This document shows, piece after piece, positions 1 to 8,256 of a stretch of 37,458 nucleotides of DNA. Position 1 is the first letter of the stretch, and every line of letters starts with the position of its first letter. The notes beneath the pieces are model-generated. The model searched no databases, was not told the origin of the DNA, and worked only from the letters and a program-made list of their open reading frames with translations. The DNA is from Bacteroidota bacterium (GTDB lineage: Bacteria > Bacteroidota > Bacteroidia > Bacteroidales > VadinHA17): positions 1 to 37,458 of the forward strand of contig JAKPDL010000109.1 of assembly GCA_029552825.1 (NCBI GenBank), read 5' to 3'. The translations under genes and the position numbers were made by a program.

Positions 1-572
1 TACTCAAAGACCTGAGGAAGAAGATATCAAAACAGAAAAATGTTCCGCCTTTCGTCATTTTTCAGGATCCTTCCCTTGAAGAGATGGCAATACAGTACCC
101 GATTACCCTTGATGAACTGCAGAATATTTCGGGAGTGGGAGCAGGCAAGGCCCAGAGATACGGCAAGGAGTTTGTGGAAGTGATCAAGAAATATGTAGAG
201 GAGAAGGAAATAATAAGGCCACTCGACATGGTGGTGAAGTCTGTTGTCAATAAGTCGGGACTGAAAGTCTATATCATACAGAGTATCGACATGAAGAGGC
301 CTCTCGAAGATATCGCCGAAGCCAAAGGTCTCGACATGGATGAACTTCTCACCGAGATTGAGGCGATTGTTAATTCCGGCACACGAATTAACCTCGATTA
401 TTATATAGATATGGTAATGGACGAAGAGAGGCAGCAGGAGATCTATTCATACTTCAAGGAGGAGGCCCAGAGTGATTCGCTCGAGGAAGCACTTCAGGCT
501 CTTGGAAACGAGTTCGAAGAAGAAGAAATAAGGCTGATCAGAATAAAGTTTCTTTCAGAAATGGGAAATTGA
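1..572 (+). CDS. recQ: ATP-dependent DNA helicase RecQ, C-terminal part (cut by window edge)
   Basis: The reading frame is open from base 3, before any start codon, so this is the 3' end of a longer gene (189 residues visible). The first ~70 residues read as an HRDC domain, with LKDLRKKISKQKNVPPFVIF followed by a TLDEL-x2-ISGVGAGKAQRYG helix-hairpin pattern. HRDC domains bind DNA and follow the helicase and RQC domains of RecQ. The remaining ~110 residues are acidic and helical and match the extra helix-turn-helix-like C-terminal domain that I recall from Bacteroidales RecQ. The helicase core lies outside the window, so the assignment rests on this tail alone. RecQ unwinds DNA in recombination and fork repair. 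The stop codon is followed after 4 bases by a heptamer repeat tract. The gene converges on the glycosyltransferase at 639-1733. Confidence 0.85.
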   Translation, partial: LKDLRKKISKQKNVPPFVIFQDPSLEEMAIQYPITLDELQNISGVGAGKAQRYGKEFVEVIKKYVEEKEIIRPLDMVVKSVVNKSGLKVYIIQSIDMKRPLEDIAEAKGLDMDELLTEIEAIVNSGTRINLDYYIDMVMDEERQQEIYSYFKEEAQSDSLEEALQALGNEFEEEEIRLIRIKFLSEMGN

Positions 573-576
573 TTTA

Positions 577-625
577 AAGTTCAAGGTTCAAGGTTCAAGG
601 TTCAAAGTTCAAAGTTCAAGGTTCA
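577..625. repeat. Seven tandem 7-bp units, A(A/G)GTTCA
   Basis: Seven head-to-tail heptamers with no gap: AAGTTCA once, AGGTTCA three times, AAGTTCA twice, AGGTTCA once. Only the second base varies (A or G). The tract begins 4 bases after the recQ stop codon and fills most of the 66-bp gap between recQ and the convergent glycosyltransferase. Seven is not a multiple of three, so the tract is unlikely to encode a protein repeat. Its function is unknown. Confidence 0.95.
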
Positions 626-638
626 GTAAAAATTGATC

Positions 639-1733
639 TCATAATTTTCCCCTGCTGAATAAGCCAGGAATCAGCCTTATAAGGACAGCTGCAAGATATA
701 AAGGATAGAGTAGTTGAAGTGGAAAGAGCCATCTCAGGAAAGATTTTTGTTTGTACAGATTAGCAGTAGTTCTAATTAAAAGAGCGTCGGCAAAAGATTT
801 AATAGTGAAGCCTGCCAGGAAAAACGGAAGGAATTTAATGTTCAGTAAGGCTGCCACGAGCATCAGACCCAGCAAAGAAACTGTAATAAAGACTACAGCA
901 GAAAGGAAAATAGTAAAAGCATCCCTGTAGGAACCTGCTTTGGATATCCATCTTGCTCTCTGTTTAAGTAATTCTTGAATAGAATATGCCGGTTCTGTTG
1001 CGACATCTGCTTCACGACTGTTGAGCCACAAAATGTTTGATCCCTGTTTTGACTTTACAGAGTGAAGAAGAAATATGTCATCGCCTGACGGTATAGTGTA
1101 ATTAAGGTCTTCGCAATTTTCCATAAAAGTTTTTCTGGTGAACGCAAGGTTGGCACCGTTGCACATAACAGGTCTGCCTGCGAGTGCATAACCTGCAGTT
1201 ATTCCCTGAAGTCCGAGCCATTCAATATGTTGAAAGACAAACAACACTCCTTTTCTTTCTTTAAGTTTTACAGGTCCTATTATCAGGGCAGGTCTGCAGG
1301 CAGCATAAAATGATGCGATTGTTCCGACCCATACTTTACCCACCCGGCAATCAGCATCGGTAGTGATGATGAGTTCTGATGAGGATGATTGTACCCCTGT
1401 TCTGATAGCATGTTTTTTGCCGTTTCCGGCATTACTGATAACTTTTAGATTGCGTATTCCACTGAACTCTTCAGCAACTATCAATGTATTGTCAGAAGAG
1501 TGGTCGTCAACTACTATTATTTCAAATGAATCTTCCGGATAGTTCTGCAATGAGAGGTCGGCAAGAAGTGAAGGTAATGATGACTCTTCATTTTTACAGG
1601 GCACAATAATTGAAACGCTTACTGGTTGCAGGAGAGGATTGTATGTCCATACAGCCGGGTTGCGAAGGTATAGAGCCGCCGTGACAAATAGTACCAGATA
1701 TATAAAAAATGGTATGAGAAGAAGCCAGAACAT
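639..1733 (-). CDS. Membrane-anchored family 2 glycosyltransferase
   Basis: A 364-residue GT-A fold glycosyltransferase. Residues 1-22 form one membrane segment. The catalytic domain starts at SVSIIVPCKNEE (39-50) and contains VVDDHSSDN (74-82), the metal-binding D126-A-D128, G217-D-D219 and the QxxRW motif (QRARW, 258-262) typical of processive or membrane GT2 enzymes. About three further hydrophobic segments follow (roughly 275-300, 302-322 and 335-355). It probably transfers a sugar from an activated donor on the cytoplasmic face of the inner membrane. Donor and acceptor cannot be told from the sequence. It lies 101 bp downstream of carB on the same strand and may be read through from it, but no functional link to carbamoyl phosphate is evident. 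No polysaccharide cluster surrounds it. Confidence 0.85.
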   Translation of the reverse strand: MFWLLLIPFFIYLVLFVTAALYLRNPAVWTYNPLLQPVSVSIIVPCKNEESSLPSLLADLSLQNYPEDSFEIIVVDDHSSDNTLIVAEEFSGIRNLKVISNAGNGKKHAIRTGVQSSSSELIITTDADCRVGKVWVGTIASFYAACRPALIIGPVKLKERKGVLFVFQHIEWLGLQGITAGYALAGRPVMCNGANLAFTRKTFMENCEDLNYTIPSGDDIFLLHSVKSKQGSNILWLNSREADVATEPAYSIQELLKQRARWISKAGSYRDAFTIFLSAVVFITVSLLGLMLVAALLNIKFLPFFLAGFTIKSFADALLIRTTANLYKQKSFLRWLFPLQLLYPLYLAAVLIRLIPGLFSRGKL

Positions 1734-1834
1734 TCACTGAAAATAAGCAATTTACAGATTTCGCTTTGTTATTAACTCATTATTGTTCTAAATCCGATAA
1801 CGTAGGTCTTATAATTCTTTCAGCTTTCCGGTTT

Positions 1835-4800
1835 TCAGTATTCATTCCAGCTTTTTATAGCAAGGTCATCCATACTAAGCCTGCAGAAAGCCCTTATAAA
1901 TGCGTTGGCGACTCTTGTGTTGGTAAGAAGAGGCACATTGTAATCAACTGCACTGCGTCTGATTGAATAGTCGTTGCTTAGTTCAGCCTGAGAAAGGTTT
2001 TTGGGGATATTAATTACCATATCTACCATTCCTTTACGGATCAGTTCGATCGCGTTGGGTGATCTATCTTCATCGGGCCAGTATGCCACTTCCGCCTCGA
2101 CGCCTGCATTTTCGAGAAACTGCTGTGTTCCTCTTGTGGCATACAGCTTGTATCCTTTTTCCTTAAGGGCTCTTGCTGCGTCGAGCAGTTCGGCCTTTGA
2201 TTTTGCCGGACCAGTGGAAAGCAGGATACCTTTACTTGGTATTCTGTATCCTACGGAGAACATCGCTTTAAGTATGGCTTCGTAGAATCCTACTCCCAGG
2301 CAGGCTACTTCACCTGTTGAAGCCATATCAACTCCCAGTATGGGATCGGCTTTTGCAAGCCTTGAGAAGCTGAATTGCGGTGCTTTGACACCCACATAGT
2401 CGAGGTCAAAGGCTGATTTATGTGGTTTTTCAACAGGAATACCGAGCATCACCTTTGTTGCAATGTCAATCAGGTTTATTTTCAGCACTTTTGACACAAA
2501 TGGCATGCTCCGGCTAGCCCTGAGGTTGCATTCAATAACTTTTATTTCGTTGTCCTTTGCAAGGAACTGAATGTTGAAAGGGCCTGTAATGTTTAGTTCC
2601 CTGGCTATCTCACGTGAGATGTTTTTTATACGCCGTACAGTTTCGAAATAGAGCCTCTGCGGCGGGAACACCATCGTTGCATCGCCCGAGTGAACACCCG
2701 CAAACTCCACATGTTCGCTTATTGCATAAACGATAATTTCCCCTTCGCGGGCAACGGCGTCAATTTCAATTTCTTTAGCATTTTCAATAAATTCCGAAAC
2801 TACTACAGGATATTGTTTTGAGATTCTTGTTGCAAGATTAAGGAAATGGTCGAGCTCATTTTTATTCGATACAACATTCATTGCCGAGCCTGACAATACG
2901 TAAGAAGGCCTTACGAGAACCGGAAAACCTGTCTGATCAACGAAATTATGGATTTCATCAGTTGTGGTAAGTTCTTTCCACCGGGGCTGGTCGATTTTCA
3001 AGGTATCGAGCATTGAGCTGAATTTATGGCGGTTTTCTGCCCTGTCGATTGAAAGGGGAGACGTACCGAGGATGTTTACGTTTGCAAGGTGGAGCCTCAT
3101 GGCAAGGTTGTTTGGGATTTGCCCTCCCATAGAGACTATTACACCCATTGGATGCTCGAGCTCGATTACATCCATCACTCTTTCAAAGGATAGTTCATCA
3201 AAATAGAGCCGGTCGCATATATCATAATCTGTACTTACGGTTTCTGGGTTGTAATTGATCATCACTGCCCTGTAACCAGCATTGCGGATAGTATTTATTG
3301 CATTTACCGAGCACCAGTCAAATTCCACACTCGAGCCAATCCTGTAAGCCCCGGAACCCAGTACTATAACCGATCTGCCGTCATTTTCGAAGTTAATGTC
3401 ATGTTCTGTGCCACTGTAAGTCAGGTAGAGATAATTTGTCACTGCCGGGTACTCTGCTGCAAGTGTGTCTATTTGTTTGACATAGGGTTTTATTCCGAGA
3501 GCTTTTCTGAATGCTCTCACCCTCATCATCTCCCTGTTCATGTCTTTTGATGAAGAGTTCAGAACGTGACGCGCTATCTGGAAGTCGCTGAACCCGGCTT
3601 TTTTAGCTTCTAGGAGAATATCATACGGGATTTCTTCAATGTTTTTGAAGACTGAGATCCGGTTTTTAATGTCGATGATATTTTTCAGTTTATAAAGGAA
3701 CCAGCGGTCAATTCCGGTGAGCTGGTGTATTCTGTCAATTGGAATATTTTCATCGAGTGCCTGTGCTATTGAGAAGATTCTCATGTCGGTTGGCTCGGCA
3801 AGTTCTTTCTCAACATCGGGGAAGTAGATATCCCGGTTACCTGTGAACCCATGCATACCGAGCCCGATCATCCGAAGTCCCTTCTGGATTGCTTCTTCAA
3901 AAGTGCGTCCAATAGCCATTACTTCACCGACGCTTTTCATGCTGCTTCCGATGTGGTGGGAGACACCGGTAAATTTATTGAGGTCCCAGCGGGGGATTTT
4001 ACAAACAATATAATCGAGAGCAGGTTCGAAGCATGCAGGGGTTGTTTTTGTAACTGAGTTTTTCAGTTCGTGCAAGCCGTAGCCGATTGCAAGTTTTGCT
4101 GCCACAAAAGCAAGCGGATATCCTGTTGCTTTAGAGGCAAGTGCACTCGACCTTGAAAGGCGGGCGTTGACTTCAATAACCCGATAATCCTCCGAATTAG
4201 GGTCAAGTGCGTATTGTATGTTGCATTCACCTACAATTCCTATATGCCTGATAATTTTTATGGAGAGCTCCCTGAGAAGGTGATATTCATTGTTGGTAAG
4301 GGTCTGTGAGGGTGCCACCACGATGCTTTCTCCTGTATGTATTCCAAGCGGGTCGAAGTTTTCCATGTTGCATACTGTGATACAATTGTCGTAGCAATCC
4401 CTGACCACCTCATATTCGACTTCCTTCCAGTTCTTGAGAGATTCTTCAACAAGAATCTGGCCGGTGAATGAAAGAGCTCGGGCTGCAAGTGTTTCCATTT
4501 CTTCGGCGCTGTATGCAAAACCACTTCCCTGTCCGCCAAGTGTGTATGCCGAACGGATAATAACAGGATAGCCAAGTTTACCGGCAGCTTCAACTGCTTC
4601 TTCAACAGTGCTGACCGCAATACTGCGTGGTGTTTTTACATTTATTTCATTAAGTTTCTTTACGAAAAGCTCTCTGTCCTCAGTGTCAATAATTGCCGTG
4701 ACAGGGGTGCCGAGTACCCTGACATTGTATTTTTCGAAGACCTTATTTTTAAATAGTTCAATTCCGCAGTTAAGAGCCGTCTGGCCTCCAAAAGACAAAA

Positions 4801-5053
4801 GAATACCATCGGGTTTTTCGCGAGCTATAACTTTTTCGACAAAGTACGGATTGACCGGCAGGAAATATACTTTGTCGGCAATGTTTTCTGAGGTCTGGAT
4901 GGTAGCAATATTGGGATTAACCAGGATAGTTGTTATTCCTTCTTCTCTCAGGGCTTTCAATGCCTGTGATCCTGAATAATCGAATTCACCGGCTTCACCT
5001 ATTTTAAGAGCGCCCGACCCTAATATTATTACTTTGTTTAGCTTGTCTTTCAT
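1835..5053 (-). CDS. carB: Carbamoyl-phosphate synthase large chain, eukaryote-like subtype
   Basis: The 1072-residue protein uses ammonia from CarA, bicarbonate and two ATP to make carbamoyl phosphate for arginine and pyrimidines. It has the usual duplicated ATP-grasp halves and a C-terminal MGS-like allosteric domain. The start is the ATG at 5051-5053 (MKDKLNKVIILGSG). An upstream in-frame extension of 34 hydrophobic residues is not part of the family. The sequence resembles animal CPS1/CAD more than E. coli CarB: it has GEAGEFDYSGSQALKALREE near the N terminus, DTLAAEYPAVTNYLY mid-protein, FDWCSVNAI at the start of the second half, and GGQIPNNLA. In the allosteric domain T973 and T976 occupy the places I recall as E. 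coli T974 and T977, while W992 replaces the lysine at E. coli 993. It is transcribed divergently from argR across two ARG-box-like sites. Confidence 0.97.
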   Translation of the reverse strand: MKDKLNKVIILGSGALKIGEAGEFDYSGSQALKALREEGITTILVNPNIATIQTSENIADKVYFLPVNPYFVEKVIAREKPDGILLSFGGQTALNCGIELFKNKVFEKYNVRVLGTPVTAIIDTEDRELFVKKLNEINVKTPRSIAVSTVEEAVEAAGKLGYPVIIRSAYTLGGQGSGFAYSAEEMETLAARALSFTGQILVEESLKNWKEVEYEVVRDCYDNCITVCNMENFDPLGIHTGESIVVAPSQTLTNNEYHLLRELSIKIIRHIGIVGECNIQYALDPNSEDYRVIEVNARLSRSSALASKATGYPLAFVAAKLAIGYGLHELKNSVTKTTPACFEPALDYIVCKIPRWDLNKFTGVSHHIGSSMKSVGEVMAIGRTFEEAIQKGLRMIGLGMHGFTGNRDIYFPDVEKELAEPTDMRIFSIAQALDENIPIDRIHQLTGIDRWFLYKLKNIIDIKNRISVFKNIEEIPYDILLEAKKAGFSDFQIARHVLNSSSKDMNREMMRVRAFRKALGIKPYVKQIDTLAAEYPAVTNYLYLTYSGTEHDINFENDGRSVIVLGSGAYRIGSSVEFDWCSVNAINTIRNAGYRAVMINYNPETVSTDYDICDRLYFDELSFERVMDVIELEHPMGVIVSMGGQIPNNLAMRLHLANVNILGTSPLSIDRAENRHKFSSMLDTLKIDQPRWKELTTTDEIHNFVDQTGFPVLVRPSYVLSGSAMNVVSNKNELDHFLNLATRISKQYPVVVSEFIENAKEIEIDAVAREGEIIVYAISEHVEFAGVHSGDATMVFPPQRLYFETVRRIKNISREIARELNITGPFNIQFLAKDNEIKVIECNLRASRSMPFVSKVLKINLIDIATKVMLGIPVEKPHKSAFDLDYVGVKAPQFSFSRLAKADPILGVDMASTGEVACLGVGFYEAILKAMFSVGYRIPSKGILLSTGPAKSKAELLDAARALKEKGYKLYATRGTQQFLENAGVEAEVAYWPDEDRSPNAIELIRKGMVDMVINIPKNLSQAELSNDYSIRRSAVDYNVPLLTNTRVANAFIRAFCRLSMDDLAIKSWNEY

Positions 5054-5109
5054 TTCAGACGGCGAAAATAACACTTTTTTTCTTTTTAAAAGTGGAGAAA
5101 TGAAAAAAA

Positions 5110-5144
5110 TGAATAAATTTGCAACCAGAATGTATAAAAATGCA
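5110..5144. promoter_or_regulatory. Pair of ARG-box-like ArgR operator sites
   Basis: Two 14-bp sequences, TGAATAAATTTGCA (5110-5123) and TGTATAAAAATGCA (5131-5144), each match the E. coli ARG-box core TGAATWWWWATTCA at 12 of 14 positions. Both end in TGCA. Their starts are exactly 21 bp apart, the spacing of tandem ARG boxes in E. coli (18-bp boxes, 3-bp gap), which puts them on one face of the helix. They sit between divergent carB and argR, and the second overlaps the argR ATG. The likely role is autorepression of argR-argG-argH and possibly control of carB. The region is AT-rich, so single matches are weak evidence; the pairing and spacing carry the case. Confidence 0.6.
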
Positions 5145-5613
5145 AAGAATTTCACGCCTTATTGCTATAGAGAATATAATCCGGAGCGAAAAGGTTTCTT
5201 CTCAGGAGGAAATAATAAGGAAGCTCGGGAAGATGGGTATTAAATGTACCCAGGCAACTCTTTCGAGAAGTCTAAAACAGCTTGGAGTTGTTAAAGTTCC
5301 TGACGGAAGAGGTGGGTACAGGTATTCTTTTGTTAGTGACCATGTTCCACAGATTCAGGCTGAGGCAAAGTACGACCTTGTAAATGTTATCAGAAGCATA
5401 ATTGAAGTAAAGGGGATGATACTTATCAAGACAAGTCCGGGTTATGCGAACAGTGTGGCGATAACTATTGACAATTACGGGCGTTATGAGATTGCTGGAA
5501 CGATTGCAGGGGACGACACACTGCTTGTTATTCCCCGGGATAACGTATCGCCGGCACATGTAAGGAATATTCTGGAGATGATTTTTCCGGGAATTCATTC
5601 AATGACTGGATAA
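5140..5613 (+). CDS. argR: Arginine repressor ArgR
   Basis: A 157-residue regulator of the ArgR/AhrC family. The N-terminal winged helix-turn-helix includes TQATLSRSL (38-45), whose Ser-Arg pair contacts DNA in the family. The C-terminal hexamerisation and arginine-binding domain carries GTIAGDDT (120-127) with the two aspartates that bind arginine. The expected role is to bind ARG boxes when arginine is plentiful and repress biosynthesis. The ATG at 5140 gives the usual length. A TTG at 5119 would add seven residues not expected for the family. The start codon lies inside the second ARG-box-like site, which suggests autoregulation. argG follows after 27 bp, so argR, argG and argH look like one operon with the regulator first. 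Confidence 0.95.
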   Translation: MQRISRLIAIENIIRSEKVSSQEEIIRKLGKMGIKCTQATLSRSLKQLGVVKVPDGRGGYRYSFVSDHVPQIQAEAKYDLVNVIRSIIEVKGMILIKTSPGYANSVAITIDNYGRYEIAGTIAGDDTLLVIPRDNVSPAHVRNILEMIFPGIHSMTG

Positions 5614-5640
5614 TTATTAATAACATAAAAACAGATTCAG

Positions 5641-6873
5641 ATGAAAGAAAAAGTTGTTCTTGCTTACAGTGGAGGTCTTGACACCTCGGTTATACTTAAA
5701 TGGTTAATTGAGAAAGGTTATGAGGTGATTGCCTTTATTGCAGATGTAGGCCAGCAGGAGGATTTTGAGGAGTGCAAAAAGAAAGCATTGATACTTGGTG
5801 CATCAAAAGTGGTTATAAGGGATGTAAAAAGGGAATTTGTTACCGATTACGTATTTAAAGCTCTGAAGGCGAATGCTATATATGAAGACAGGTACCTGCT
5901 GGGAACAGCTCTTGCAAGGCCTCTTATTGCAAGTAAGCAGATTGAAGTTGCAAATGAGGAAGGAGCCAACACTGTGGCTCATGGTGCCACAGGGAAGGGT
6001 AACGATCAGGTTCGTTTTGAGTTGTGTTATTATGCTCTCAAGCCAGGTATAAAGATAATTTCACCATGGAAGGATCCGGAATTTCTTCAGAGTTTCAAAG
6101 GAAGAACAGACCTTTTAAAATATGCATCTGAAAAGAATATCCCGGTTAAGGCAACGCTAGCCAAGCCTTATAGTGAGGATGAAAACCTGATGCACATAAG
6201 TCATGAGGCAGGTATTCTTGAAGATCCCATGTTTGCGGTGCAGAAAAGCATGCTGGTGAAGATGGTGATGCCTCAGGATGCGCCGGATCGTGAAACTCGC
6301 ATTGTAATCACATTTAAGGATGGGATACCGGTTAAGGTTCTCAACAAGGATGATGGTACTGTGAAGGAGGATCCGCTGGAACTTTTTGTTTATCTGAACA
6401 AGCTGGGAGGGGAAAATGGCATCGGGTTGCTCGATATGGTTGAAAACCGGTTTGTAGGTATAAAATCACGTGGTGTATATGAAACTCCGGGGGCTACTAT
6501 ATTGTTCACCGCTCACAGAGACATTGAAGGAATAGCGATGGACAGGGAAGTTATGAGGTTAAGAAATATGCTAACTCCCAAGTTTTCAGAACTTATTTAT
6601 TATGGCTTCTGGTTCAGTCCGGAGATGGATTTTCTTATGGCTGCTATTGATAAAAGCCAGGAACTGATTGACGGGTGTGTTCATCTATGCCTTTACAAGG
6701 GGAATGTACTTATTGAGGGTAGAGAGTCACCTTCGTCGCTTTACGACAAAGATCTTTCCAGCATGGATATTGAAGGGGGCTTTGATCAGACCGACAGTAA
6801 AGGCTTTATTAAAATAAATGCCATAAGGCTTATGGCACACAGGGCTATTATTGAGTCGAGAAAGAAAAAATAA
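5641..6873 (+). CDS. argG: Argininosuccinate synthase
   Basis: A 410-residue cytoplasmic enzyme that joins citrulline and aspartate with ATP to form argininosuccinate, the seventh step of arginine synthesis. The N-terminal PP-loop motif AYSGGLDTS (8-16) binds [16 protein letters not shown] is a family signature for citrulline/aspartate binding. The length is close to the normal ~400. No Shine-Dalgarno sequence is visible before the ATG, as is common in Bacteroidota. It stands between argR (27-bp gap) and argH (10-bp gap) on the same strand, so it is very likely co-transcribed with both and controlled by ArgR. Confidence 0.98.
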   Translation: MKEKVVLAYSGGLDTSVILKWLIEKGYEVIAFIADVGQQEDFEECKKKALILGASKVVIRDVKREFVTDYVFKALKANAIYEDRYLLGTALARPLIASKQIEVANEEGANTVAHGATGKGNDQVRFELCYYALKPGIKIISPWKDPEFLQSFKGRTDLLKYASEKNIPVKATLAKPYSEDENLMHISHEAGILEDPMFAVQKSMLVKMVMPQDAPDRETRIVITFKDGIPVKVLNKDDGTVKEDPLELFVYLNKLGGENGIGLLDMVENRFVGIKSRGVYETPGATILFTAHRDIEGIAMDREVMRLRNMLTPKFSELIYYGFWFSPEMDFLMAAIDKSQELIDGCVHLCLYKGNVLIEGRESPSSLYDKDLSSMDIEGGFDQTDSKGFIKINAIRLMAHRAIIESRKKK

Positions 6874-6883
6874 ATTCACGCAT

Positions 6884-8230
6884 ATGAATTTTTCAAGATT
6901 GTGGGAAAAAGATGTTACGCCCGACCCGGCAATAATTGAATTCACTGCGGGAAAGGAAAAACAGACCGATCTTTTGATCGCCGGCTGGGATATTGTAGGT
7001 TCAATGGCACATGTTATCATGCTTCATGAGGTGAAGCTGATTTCAGATGAAGAAAAGCATAATCTATTAAATGCATTACATGCTCTTTTTCAGAAATATT
7101 TGAATGGTGAGCTTAAGATAGGGGAGGGTGTTGAGGATATACATTCGCAGATTGAGAATGAGCTTTCGGATATGCTTGGGCCTGTAGGTCGGAAGGTGCA
7201 TACAGGAAGGTCGCGCAACGACCAGGTTCTTCTCGACATAAGGCTTTATACACGGGCAGAAATTGACAGAATTGCAGAGCTTACAGGTTACCTGTTTGAG
7301 AAGCTTATTTCCCTGAGTAACCAGTACAGGGAAGTTCTTCTTCCGGGGTACACCCATATGCAGCCTGCAATGGTGTCATCCTTTGGATTATGGTTTGGTG
7401 GCTATGCTGAGGCCCTGACTGACGACCTTCTGCTTCTTTCAGCGGCAAGGAGTATGAATAACAGGAATCCTCTCGGTACGGCTGCTGGATATGGTACAAC
7501 TCTGCCACTCAACCGCAGTCTCACAACCTCACTCCTCGAGTTTGAGGAGATGATATACAACTCATCTTACGCCAGCATTAACAGGGGAAAAGTTGAGATG
7601 GCTGTGGCATCTGCACTTGCTTCAATTGCCAATACCCTCTCAAAATTCTGTATGGATATATGCCTGTATATGACTGCAGAATTTAAATTCATTGAGTTTC
7701 CCGACGAGTTTATAACCGGTTCAAGCATAATGCCCCAGAAAAAGAACCCTGATGTATTTGAACTAATAAGGGCAAGATCAAACTTCATTCAGTCGCTGCC
7801 GGGACAGATTAGCATAATAACAAATAACCTTCCGTCGGGTTACAATCGTGATCTGCAAATTCTTAAGAGTTTGATGATTAATGCATTTAACGATATAGGG
7901 GAATGTATTGAAATGTTGATTTACATGCTGGGAGCCATCAAGATAAGGCGCAATATTCTTGACAATCCCCAATATAACTCAATTTTCAGTACCGAAGAAG
8001 TAAACAGGATGGTCAGAAATGGCATACCTTTCAGGGATGCATACAAGGCTGTATCTGGCATACTGAAAGACGGAGCTTTTCTCAGAACAATGCCTTCCGA
8101 TTATTCGCATGAGGGCAGCATCGGAAACCTTTGTAACGATGAAATCAAAGCAAGGGCTGAAAAGCTGCTGGCTGAATTTAAAACCATTCCAATAACTGCT
8201 CTCGAGGAGAAACTGCTAAAGTATGCTTGA
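6884..8230 (+). CDS. argH: Argininosuccinate lyase
   Basis: A 448-residue lyase of the fumarase/aspartase superfamily that splits argininosuccinate into arginine and fumarate, the last step of the pathway. Visible signatures are the HTGRSRNDQV loop, GYTHMQPA, and the superfamily motif GSSIMPQKKNPD starting near residue 279, whose flexible loop holds the catalytic serine. The ATG at 6884 gives MNFSRLWEKDV, which fits the family N terminus. An upstream TTG at 6851 inside argG would add 11 unrelated residues and is rejected. It follows argG by 10 bp. It converges on carA with 26 bp between stop codons; that gap and the adjoining coding ends contain the small palindrome CTGAAGTTCAG but no U-rich terminator. 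Confidence 0.97.
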   Translation: MNFSRLWEKDVTPDPAIIEFTAGKEKQTDLLIAGWDIVGSMAHVIMLHEVKLISDEEKHNLLNALHALFQKYLNGELKIGEGVEDIHSQIENELSDMLGPVGRKVHTGRSRNDQVLLDIRLYTRAEIDRIAELTGYLFEKLISLSNQYREVLLPGYTHMQPAMVSSFGLWFGGYAEALTDDLLLLSAARSMNNRNPLGTAAGYGTTLPLNRSLTTSLLEFEEMIYNSSYASINRGKVEMAVASALASIANTLSKFCMDICLYMTAEFKFIEFPDEFITGSSIMPQKKNPDVFELIRARSNFIQSLPGQISIITNNLPSGYNRDLQILKSLMINAFNDIGECIEMLIYMLGAIKIRRNILDNPQYNSIFSTEEVNRMVRNGIPFRDAYKAVSGILKDGAFLRTMPSDYSHEGSIGNLCNDEIKARAEKLLAEFKTIPITALEEKLLKYA

Positions 8231-8256
8231 AAGGAATAACAGGTGGGCACTGAAGT

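Noticed and set aside
577-625. Heptamer tract considered as a CRISPR array or attachment site
   Set aside because: The units are 7 bp with no spacers, and there are no cas, integrase or tRNA genes nearby.
4258-4620. 120-codon minus-strand frame inside carB
   Set aside because: It is in another frame of a continuous CarB reading frame, and its sequence shows no recognisable family or frameshift relation to CarB.
5063-5070. TATTTTCG on the minus strand as a carB -7 element
   Set aside because: It has one mismatch to TAnnTTTG in an AT-rich run and would leave almost no leader before the carB ATG, so it is not listed as a promoter.
5054-5155. 34-residue hydrophobic N-terminal extension of CarB, which would look like a membrane anchor
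   Set aside because: The family starts at MKDKLNKVIILGSG, encoded from 5053. The extension crosses the argR control region and the argR start, so it is an open-frame accident.
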